A DNA stretch of 64,000 nucleotides. It comes from an uncultured Bacteroidales bacterium (lineage in GTDB: Bacteria; Bacteroidota; Bacteroidia; Bacteroidales; UBA932). The notes under the pieces were generated by a model. That model saw nothing but the letters and a program-made list of their open reading frames with translations, searched no databases and was not told the DNA's origin. Of this stretch, positions 18,301 to 24,974 are shown piece after piece. The DNA lies in NCBI GenBank assembly GCA_947306365.1, contig CAMZGD010000003.1, positions 1 through 64,000 on the forward strand, given 5' to 3'. Both the position numbers and the translations under genes were made by a program. Each line of letters begins with the position of its first letter. Position 1 is the first letter of the stretch.

Positions 18301-18940
18301 CACCGCGGGCGCCGTAGATGGCGCAGGAGGCGGCGTCCTTCAGGACGTCGATGCTCTCGATGTCGGACGCGTTGAGGGAACTGATGCTCCCGCCCGCGAC
18401 GCCGTCGATCACGTACAGCGGTTCGTAGGAACCGATGGTACCCATACCGCGGATGTTCACGTTGTAACCCGAACCGGGCTGTCCGGATTTGCTCATGATG
18501 CTGACGCCCGGGGAGGAGGACTGCATTGCGCCCAGTGCGTTGACCGAGTTCAGCTTGGCCAGTTCCTCGCCCTTGACCTGTACGGTGGAACCGGTCACGA
18601 GCTTCTTTTTCTGGACGCCGTAACCGACCACCACGGTTTCTTCGAGAAACTCGGCGTCTTCCTCCAGGAACACGTCGAAGGCCGTGCGGTCTCCGATCGG
18701 GATCACCTGGGTCTTGTAGCCGATGGATGAAATCTCGATCGTCGCGCCCGGTTTGACGTTCAGGACGAAATTACCATCCACGTCTGTAGAGGCACCGTTC
18801 TGGGTGCCGCTTTCAATGACGCTTGCTCCGATGACGGGACCGTAACTGTCGGTGACCGTACCGGTGATCCGGACGGTCTGCGCCAGTGCGGCCACGCCGA
18901 TGAACAGGAGCGTCAAGGAAGCAAATAACTTGCTTTTCAT
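15308..18940 (-). CDS. SusC/RagA TonB-dependent transporter fused to an OmpA-like C-terminal domain
   Basis: A 1210-residue protein. Domains in order: signal peptide; carboxypeptidase-regulatory-like domain (~22-100, [17 protein letters not shown]); TonB box region ([12 protein letters not shown]); plug domain with [50 protein letters not shown]; and a 22-strand barrel ending near [11 protein letters not shown] (~1050). Ordinary SusC proteins stop there. This one continues for ~158 residues with a charged linker rich in VVEK/EVVKE repeats and an OmpA-family domain ([38 protein letters not shown]). The Asp of YAD and Arg of QQRA, which bind diaminopimelate in OmpA, are kept. It would import glycan oligomers while attached to peptidoglycan. 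Confidence 0.93.
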   Translation of the reverse strand: [1210 protein letters not shown]

Positions 18941-19085
18941 TGGTTAGAAGAGTTGGTTAATATTGAGTTATGTTAAAATTTGTTGTGTACCCATTTGTGC
19001 GCGCACGTATGTCCGCATAATAAAACACATAAAAGTAATCATTTTATTCCAAACTTCGAACGTTTATATATGTGTATGTTGAAAA

Positions 19086-19110
19086 AGTATCATCAATTGG
19101 GAGAATTGTA
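19086..19110 (+). promoter_or_regulatory. Putative AraC-regulator operator, site 1
   Basis: AGTATCAT-N3-TTGGG-N2-AATTGTA. The same blocks in the same order recur at 20031-20053 ahead of the mannan operon. Sharing between the susC/regulator gap and the operon promoter suggests one DNA-binding site, most simply that of the adjacent AraC protein (inference). Confidence 0.55.
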
Positions 19111-19122
19111 CAAATTATTACG

Positions 19123-19130
19123 TAACTTTG
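19123..19130 (+). promoter_or_regulatory. -7 box (TAACTTTG) for the AraC gene
   Basis: A TAnnTTTG match ends 7 bases before the ATG at 19138. Transcription would start at or next to the start codon, giving a nearly leaderless mRNA. Confidence 0.6.
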
Positions 19131-19137
19131 TGGCACT

Positions 19138-20016
19138 ATGGCAAACGTACTGCGGGAAATCACTTCCATTACCGACAAGGACTGCTTCTACATCGTGGAG
19201 CGGCACAAGAGCGAATTCACGTGGCCCATCCATTCCCACGAGGAATATGAGCTCAATTTCATCGAACGGGGCCGGGGTGTGCGTCGCGTGGTGGGTGACA
19301 GCATCGAGGAAATCGGGGACTATGAACTGACGCTCATCACGGGCGACGGCCTGGAGCACGCCTGGGAGCAGGGACGCTGTTCCGAGCCGGACATCCGGGA
19401 GGTCACCGTACAGTTCTCGCCGCGGCTGCTGGCTCCCGACCTCCTGGCACGCAATCAGTTCGCGTCGATCCGGAAGATGTTCGACCAGGCCCGGATGGGA
19501 CTGACCTTTTCGATGCCGGCCATCATGCGGGTCTACAACCTACTGGATACCCTGGCCTCCCGGGAGGAACGGATGGAGCAGTTCCTTGACATGCTGAAGA
19601 TCCTGTATGAGCTGTCGCTGGATACGGGTTCCCGTACCCTGGCGTCCCATTCCTTCGCCAAGACCGGCTACGACCTGGAGAGCCGCCGCGTCAACAAGGT
19701 GAAGGAGTACATCGCCCGTCACTACCGGGAGGAAATCAAGCTCGAGCAGCTCGCAGCCCTGGTAGCGATGGCCCCGTCCGCCTTCAGCCGCTTCTTCAAA
19801 CAGCGCACCGGCCGTGGTCCCGTCGACTATATCATCGATGTGCGGCTGGGGGTCGCGGCCCGGATGCTGGTTGATACAAGTACTTCAGTCAGTGAGATTT
19901 GCTATGCATGTGGCTTCAATAATCTCTCCAATTTCAACCGGACCTTCAAGGCACGCCGCGGCTATACGCCCCGCGACTTCCGGGCGCTGTTCACCAAGAA
20001 CCGCGTGTTCGTCTGA
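19138..20016 (+). CDS. AraC-family transcriptional regulator
   Basis: A 292-residue cytoplasmic regulator. Residues ~1-95 form a cupin-type sensor domain (FTWPIHSHEEYELNFIERGRGVRRVVGD, then GDYELTLITGDGLEHAWEQ). Residues ~190-290 form the double helix-turn-helix of the AraC family (VKEYIARHYREEIKLEQLAALVAMAPSAFSRFFKQRTGRGPVDYI and VSEICYACGFNNLSNFNRTFKARRGYTPRDFR). It is not a hybrid two-component or SusR-type sensor. Placed between susC and the mannanase operon, it likely activates one or both in response to a cytoplasmic sugar or mannobiose-type ligand. Two copies of a shared motif flank the gene. Confidence 0.93.
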   Translation: MANVLREITSITDKDCFYIVERHKSEFTWPIHSHEEYELNFIERGRGVRRVVGDSIEEIGDYELTLITGDGLEHAWEQGRCSEPDIREVTVQFSPRLLAPDLLARNQFASIRKMFDQARMGLTFSMPAIMRVYNLLDTLASREERMEQFLDMLKILYELSLDTGSRTLASHSFAKTGYDLESRRVNKVKEYIARHYREEIKLEQLAALVAMAPSAFSRFFKQRTGRGPVDYIIDVRLGVAARMLVDTSTSVSEICYACGFNNLSNFNRTFKARRGYTPRDFRALFTKNRVFV

Positions 20017-20030
20017 GGCTTTGTTAAAAT

Positions 20031-20053
20031 AGTATCATTTTTGGGTAATTATA
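20031..20053 (+). promoter_or_regulatory. Putative AraC-regulator operator, site 2
   Basis: AGTATCAT-N2-TTGGG-N1-AATTATA, matching site 1. It ends 26 bases before the -7 box at 20080, just upstream of the expected -33 position, the usual place for an AraC-type activator to contact RNA polymerase. Confidence 0.6.
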
Positions 20054-20079
20054 TGTTGGTGAACGCCGTGAAAATGATA

Positions 20080-20087
20080 TAAATTTG
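20080..20087 (+). promoter_or_regulatory. -7 box (TAAATTTG) of the mannan/xyloglucan operon
   Basis: A TAnnTTTG match 22 bases before the ATG at 20110, with TTGG at 20056-20059 as a possible -33 element 20 bases further upstream. This would drive the plus-strand operon starting with the GH5-GH26 gene. Confidence 0.65.
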
Positions 20088-20109
20088 CATACGCCTTATT
20101 TATATCATC

Positions 20110-22350
20110 ATGACAATCGTTCGCAAAGCTCTGGTCTGGACCGTGCTGGCCCTGCTGCTGGCGGGGTGCTCGCCGAAAAGTCCTTTCGTCACCGTCAGGG
20201 ACGGCCGTTTCGTCCGCGACGGGAAGCCTTACACCTACGTCGGCACCAATTTCTGGTATGGCCCTATCCTGGCCTCGGAAGGGCGGGGCGGGAATATGCA
20301 GCGCCTGCGGCGTGAGCTCGACACGCTCAAGGCCCTGGGGATTGAGAATCTCCGCGTGCTGGTCGGCGGCGATGGTGCCGACGGTGTGTATTCGCGCGTG
20401 GAACCCACGCTCCAGACCGCTCCGGGTGTCTATAACGATACGCTTCTGGTCGGCCTCGACCGCTTCCTTGTCGAGTTGGGGAAGCGCGGCATGCAGGCTG
20501 TCCTGTATGTCAACAACTCCTGGGAATGGACTGGCGGCTACGGCCAGTACCTGGAGTGGGCGACGGGCGAGAAGACCCTCATCCCCCTTGTGGACGGCTA
20601 CTGGCCCTTCATGCAACAGATGCGGAAGTTCCAGACCAGCACGGCGGCGCAGCAACTGTATTTCGACCACTTGCGGAGCATCGTCTCGCGCGTGAATTCC
20701 ATCACGGGAAAGCCGTATAAGGACGACCCGGCCATCTTCGCCTGGCAGCTCGGCAACGAGCCGCGCTGTTTCTCCGACGACCCGGAGGTCCGCGCGGGCT
20801 TCATCGGCTGGATGACGGAGGCCGCCCGCATCATCAAGGAAATCGACGGGAACCATCTGCTTTCCACGGGCAACGAAGGCTTGATGGGTTGCGAAGAGGA
20901 TCCGGAACTCGTCCGGGCCGTGAACGAGATTCCCGGCATCGACTATATGACCATCCACATCTGGCCCTACAACTGGAGCTGGGTGCGTCCCGACGCACTG
21001 ACGGAAGACCTGGATGCCGCCATTGCCAAAACCGGCGATTACCTGGCTTTCCACAAGGCGCTGGCCTCGGAGCTGGGCCTGCCCGTCGTGGCGGAGGAAT
21101 TCGGTTTTCCGCGCGACGGTTTCCAGTCGTGGATGGGAGCGCCCACCACGGCACGTGACGCGTATTATGCGTATGTGTTCTCGCGGGTCGGCGCGGAACT
21201 GGACGGCGCGAACTTCTGGGGCTGGAGCGGATTCGCCGTCCCGCTGCACGAGCAGTGGGAAAGCGGTGACCCTTATACCGCCGATCCTTCGCAGGAGGCA
21301 CAGGGCCTGAACGGCGTCTATGTGTCCGACAGCACGGTCGACATCATTGCGGCGGCCAACGGAAAGCCGTGCGCCGAAGCTGACGGCAAGATCCTGTACG
21401 GCCACCAGGACGACCTCTCCTACGGCCACGCCTGGGTGGTGACCGATGTGGAGAACGACCCGCTCACGCGTTCCGACGTCAAGGACGTGACCGGGCATTA
21501 TCCGGCCGTACTGGGTTTTGACCTGGGCGGCATCGAACGCGGCGATTCCTGCAATCTCGACGGCGTTCCCTTCGACCTGATCCGCAAGGCCGCCCTGACG
21601 CACATCGGACGCGGCGGCGTGGTGACTTTTTCGTGGCATCCGCGCAATCCGCTGACCGGCGGCGATGCCTGGGACATTTCTTCTGCGGCGGTCGTCGCCT
21701 CCGTCCTGCCGGGCGGTTCGCAGCACGACAAGTTCATGAAATGGCTGGATTGGGCCGGCGACTTCCTGGCCGGCCTTGACGGCGCCCCGGCCATTTTCCG
21801 TCCCTGGCACGAGAACATCGGCAGTTGGTTCTGGTGGGGAGGAAAGCTCTGTACGGCAGAAGAATACAAGGCGTTGTTCCGGATGACGCACGATTATCTG
21901 GTGAAAGAACGGGGCCTGACCAACCTTTCGTGGTGCTATTCCCCGAACGGCCCCGTCAGCCCAGAGGACTATCTGTCGCGCTATCCGGGTGACGATTGTG
22001 TGGACCTGCTGGGCACGGACATCTATGAATATGTGGGCCCCGGCGGCCTGGAAGCCGCCGGCAGGCGCTTCGTCTCCCAGGTGCGGGGGATGCTGCTCAC
22101 GCTGCAGGACATCGCCGCGGAGCACGGCAAGCGGACCTGTCTCTCCGAGACCGGGCTGGAAGGCCTGAAGGATCCGCACTGGTGGAGCGAAGTGCTCTAT
22201 CCCGCCATCCGGGGAACCGGCATCGAATACGTGCTGACCTGGCGCAACGCGCACGACAAGCCGGGGCACTTCTATGCGCCCTGGAAAGGATTTGAAAATG
22301 AGGAAGACTTCCGGCAGTTCGCCGGCAAAGAAGATATCGTACTGTTATGA
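20110..22350 (+). CDS. Bimodular GH5_7-GH26 endo-beta-mannanase lipoprotein
   Basis: A 746-residue lipoprotein (LLLAGC, Cys20). Residues ~25-415 are a GH5 subfamily-7-type mannanase barrel ([24 protein letters not shown]) with acid/base Glu217 in QLGNEPR and nucleophile Glu330 in AEEFG. Residues ~418-746 are a complete GH26 mannanase ([25 protein letters not shown]) with acid/base Glu568 in RPWHEN and nucleophile Glu680 in LSETG. All four catalytic residues are present, so both halves look active. The enzyme would cleave internal beta-1,4-mannosidic bonds, one module possibly acting as a mannobiohydrolase. It is the first gene of the operon; its stop overlaps the GH130 start by four bases, coupling mannan cleavage to mannosylglucose phosphorolysis. 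Confidence 0.92.
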   Translation: MTIVRKALVWTVLALLLAGCSPKSPFVTVRDGRFVRDGKPYTYVGTNFWYGPILASEGRGGNMQRLRRELDTLKALGIENLRVLVGGDGADGVYSRVEPTLQTAPGVYNDTLLVGLDRFLVELGKRGMQAVLYVNNSWEWTGGYGQYLEWATGEKTLIPLVDGYWPFMQQMRKFQTSTAAQQLYFDHLRSIVSRVNSITGKPYKDDPAIFAWQLGNEPRCFSDDPEVRAGFIGWMTEAARIIKEIDGNHLLSTGNEGLMGCEEDPELVRAVNEIPGIDYMTIHIWPYNWSWVRPDALTEDLDAAIAKTGDYLAFHKALASELGLPVVAEEFGFPRDGFQSWMGAPTTARDAYYAYVFSRVGAELDGANFWGWSGFAVPLHEQWESGDPYTADPSQEAQGLNGVYVSDSTVDIIAAANGKPCAEADGKILYGHQDDLSYGHAWVVTDVENDPLTRSDVKDVTGHYPAVLGFDLGGIERGDSCNLDGVPFDLIRKAALTHIGRGGVVTFSWHPRNPLTGGDAWDISSAAVVASVLPGGSQHDKFMKWLDWAGDFLAGLDGAPAIFRPWHENIGSWFWWGGKLCTAEEYKALFRMTHDYLVKERGLTNLSWCYSPNGPVSPEDYLSRYPGDDCVDLLGTDIYEYVGPGGLEAAGRRFVSQVRGMLLTLQDIAAEHGKRTCLSETGLEGLKDPHWWSEVLYPAIRGTGIEYVLTWRNAHDKPGHFYAPWKGFENEEDFRQFAGKEDIVLL

Positions 22351-23504
22351 CCTATGATGAAAGACTGGCCTGGCTGCGCGTGGCGCACCGGCAACTGATC
22401 GAACTGCCGAACGCCCCCGTGGAGGGGAATGGCGTATATGCGCGGTACAGGCATCCTGTGCTCACGGCGAAGCATGCCCCGCTGGAATGGCGCTACGACC
22501 TGCACCCGGATACGAATCCCTATTTGATGGAGCGTTTCGGCATCCACGCCGTGCTGAACGCCGGCGCGATCAAGTGGCAGGGAAAATACGTCGTGGTCGC
22601 CCGGGTGGAAGGCGCCGACCGCAAGTCGTTCTTCGCGGTGGCGGAAAGCCCCAACGGCGTGGACCATTTCCGCTTCTGGCCGCGTCCGATAACCCTGCCC
22701 GAATACGGCGAGCCCGCCACAAACGTCTATGACATGCGCCTGACCGCGCACGAGGACGGCTGGATCTACGGCATCTTCTGCGTGGAGCGCAAGGATCCGG
22801 CCGCGCCCGCCGGCGACCTCTCGTCCGCCGTGGCGGCGGCCGGCATCGCCCGCACGCACGACCTGGTCAACTGGGAACGCCTGCCCGACCTCGTGTCGAA
22901 GAGCCAGCAGCGCAACGTGGTGCTGCACCCCGAATTCGTGGACGGCAAGTATGCGCTGTACACGCGCCCGCAGGACGGATTCATCGACGCGGGAAGCGGC
23001 GGCGGCATCGGCTGGGCCCTGGTGGACAGCATGGAGCACGCCGTCGTGACGGACGAAAAGATCATCAACTTCCGTCATTATCACACGGTCAAGGAGGTGA
23101 AGAACGGGGAGGGACCGCATCCCATCCGTACGCCGCAGGGCTGGCTGCACCTGGCCCACGGCGTGCGCGGCTGCGCCAGCGGCCTCCGCTATGTGCTGTA
23201 TCTCTATATGACCGCGCTGGACGATCCGGCACGCGTCATCGCCGAGCCGGCCGGCTTCTTCATGGCGCCGGAAGGCCCCGAATACATCGGCGACGTGATG
23301 AACGTCCTCTTCTCGAACGGCTGGATCTGCGATCCGGACGGCAGTGTGTTCATCTACTACGCCTCTTCCGACACCCGCCTGCACGTGGCCACTTCCACGG
23401 TCGACCGGCTGGTGGACTACTGCCTGCATACGGCGCCGGACGGCCTCCGCACGGGCCTGTCCGTTGAAACCTTGAACAAACTGATCGACCGAAACCAGCA
23501 ATAA
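22347..23504 (+). CDS. GH130 4-O-beta-D-mannosyl-D-glucose phosphorylase
   Basis: A 385-residue cytoplasmic protein without a signal peptide. It has the five-bladed propeller of GH130 with [23 protein letters not shown], a YDMRLT segment carrying the catalytic-type Asp, [23 protein letters not shown] and [22 protein letters not shown]. It most resembles the GH130_1 mannosylglucose phosphorylases (EC 2.4.1.281), which release mannose-1-phosphate and glucose from Man-beta-1,4-Glc. The operon also encodes the epimerase that makes this substrate from mannobiose, which supports the assignment over mannan-oligosaccharide phosphorylases of GH130_2. It overlaps the mannanase stop codon. Confidence 0.9.
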   Translation: MTYDERLAWLRVAHRQLIELPNAPVEGNGVYARYRHPVLTAKHAPLEWRYDLHPDTNPYLMERFGIHAVLNAGAIKWQGKYVVVARVEGADRKSFFAVAESPNGVDHFRFWPRPITLPEYGEPATNVYDMRLTAHEDGWIYGIFCVERKDPAAPAGDLSSAVAAAGIARTHDLVNWERLPDLVSKSQQRNVVLHPEFVDGKYALYTRPQDGFIDAGSGGGIGWALVDSMEHAVVTDEKIINFRHYHTVKEVKNGEGPHPIRTPQGWLHLAHGVRGCASGLRYVLYLYMTALDDPARVIAEPAGFFMAPEGPEYIGDVMNVLFSNGWICDPDGSVFIYYASSDTRLHVATSTVDRLVDYCLHTAPDGLRTGLSVETLNKLIDRNQQ

Positions 23505-23506
23505 CC

Positions 23507-24952
23507 ATGAAAAAACTTATCCTTCTCGGTATTTTCCTGTCGCTCGCATCGCTGCTCCAGGCGCAGCCGTTGCAGCTGGCACATCTGTTTTCCGACCATA
23601 TGGTGCTGCAGCAGCAGACCTCCGCTCCGGTTTGGGGCTGGGGCGCGCCCGGCAAGACCGTGACCGTCCGGACATCCTGGAACGGCGCGACCGTCCGGAC
23701 GAAAGTCGCGGATGACGGTTTCTGGCGGGTGAACGTCGCTACCGGCGCGGCCGGCGGGCCCTATCGGCTCATCGTCCGCTGCGGCAGTGAAACGCTGGCT
23801 GTCGAAGACGTCGCGCTCGGTGAAGTCTGGGTGTGCAGCGGCCAGTCGAATATGGAAATGCCGATGCGCGGCTTCGGCTTCCAGGAAATCGAAGGCTTTC
23901 GCGAAAACCTGCTCGAAGCGGGGGAATATGCGTCCCGCATCCGTCTGTTCGACGTCAAGTCCGACACCACGCACGTGGTGCAGGCCGATGTGGCCAACGG
24001 ATGGGAGCCGACCGTCCCGTCGGTTTATTGCAAGACATCCGCAGTGGCGTATCTGTTCGCCAAGCGGATCACCCGCAACCTCGGCGTGCCCGTGGGCATC
24101 ATCGTGAACGCCTGGGGCGGCAGCCGCATCGAACCCTGGATGACGATGGAATCCGTGGAGAATGCCGGGATCCCGGCGGAAGAACTGGCCCGGATCAAGG
24201 AACTGCACGAGATTGCGGGGCTGTGGCCCAACGGCGTGGCGACCTGCTGGAACGGCCGTGTCGCGCCGGTTGCCGGCTATGCAGCCAGGGGCTTCCTGTG
24301 GTATCAGGGCTGCTCCAACCTGGGACAGGCCTGCTATGACAAGCTGCAGGCCGCCATGGTGAAACTGTGGCGCGAGGCCTGGGGGCAGGGCGACCTGCCG
24401 TTCATCTATGCGCTGCTGGCACCGCACGACTACGGCAATGCCGACGGCCGGCAGCGTCCGGCCTTCGTGGAAACGCAGATGCACGTCCAGGAACTCGTCC
24501 CGAACTGCTATGCCGTGTGCCTGGAGACGCTGGGTGCGAAGCACACCATCCATCCCAACCGCAAGCAGGAAGTGGCCGATATGATGGCGCTCCGGGCGCT
24601 CAGCGCGGCTTACGGGCAGGATCCGGGCGTGGTGATCGACTATCCGACGCCGCGCTCCATCGAATACCTCGACGACGGCCGCGTGAAGATCCTATTCAAC
24701 AACGTATGGTCGAACCTGCAGTCGATCGAGAACCGCACGATTACGGGCTTCGAGCTGGCCGGTGAGGACCGCGTGTTCCACCTGGCCGAAGCCGAGGTGG
24801 ACTGGGACGGCCAGAGCGTCTATGTCCGGTGCCCCGATGTGCCGCATCCCGTGGCGGTCCGGTACAGCTACCGCAACCTGATGGACACCAACCTGAAGAC
24901 TTCCTACGGCATTCCCGCCCCGCCGTTCCGGAGCGACGACTGGCCCCTGTAA
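23507..24952 (+). CDS. SGNH-type carbohydrate acetylesterase (sialate O-acetylesterase-like)
   Basis: A 481-residue secreted protein (signal MKKLILLGIFLSLASLLQAQ). An N-terminal beta domain (HMVLQQQTSAPVWGWGAPG) precedes the SASA/DUF303 esterase domain with nucleophile Ser in VCSGQSNMEM, NAWGGSRIEPWM, WYQGCSNLG and a C-terminal catalytic-type His in IHPNRKQEV. Family members remove O-acetyl groups from sugars. In an operon for mannan and xyloglucan the natural substrate is more likely acetylated glucomannan or xyloglucan than sialic acid (inference from context). It starts two bases after the GH130 stop. Confidence 0.85.
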   Translation: MKKLILLGIFLSLASLLQAQPLQLAHLFSDHMVLQQQTSAPVWGWGAPGKTVTVRTSWNGATVRTKVADDGFWRVNVATGAAGGPYRLIVRCGSETLAVEDVALGEVWVCSGQSNMEMPMRGFGFQEIEGFRENLLEAGEYASRIRLFDVKSDTTHVVQADVANGWEPTVPSVYCKTSAVAYLFAKRITRNLGVPVGIIVNAWGGSRIEPWMTMESVENAGIPAEELARIKELHEIAGLWPNGVATCWNGRVAPVAGYAARGFLWYQGCSNLGQACYDKLQAAMVKLWREAWGQGDLPFIYALLAPHDYGNADGRQRPAFVETQMHVQELVPNCYAVCLETLGAKHTIHPNRKQEVADMMALRALSAAYGQDPGVVIDYPTPRSIEYLDDGRVKILFNNVWSNLQSIENRTITGFELAGEDRVFHLAEAEVDWDGQSVYVRCPDVPHPVAVRYSYRNLMDTNLKTSYGIPAPPFRSDDWPL

Positions 24953-24974
24953 TATCTACTAAAACCAAGTAACC

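Larger units (their letters stand above)
18941..19137. promoter_or_regulatory. Divergent regulatory region between susC and the AraC gene
   Basis: A 197-base AT-rich gap in an otherwise GC-rich window. It holds a perfect 10-base palindrome GTGCGCGCAC at 18997-19006, a proposed operator at 19086-19110 and the AraC-gene -7 box at 19123-19130. No clear TAnnTTTG box faces susC; a TACTTTTT at 19082-19089 on the minus strand with TTTG at 19111-19114 is a weak candidate. Confidence 0.6.

Noticed and set aside
15461-18730. 1089-residue plus-strand ORF
   Set aside because: It is antisense to susC, low-complexity (V/G/D/E-rich), has no family motifs, and mirrors a clear SusC protein. High GC makes long antisense frames common here.
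20035-22269. 744-residue minus-strand ORF
   Set aside because: Antisense to the bimodular mannanase, which has all four catalytic residues in frame.
23507-24952. Loss of a catalytic Glu in the esterase (WYQGCSN instead of WYQGESN)
   Set aside because: As I recall, the GCSN form is common among Bacteroidales members of this family, so it is probably a normal variant.
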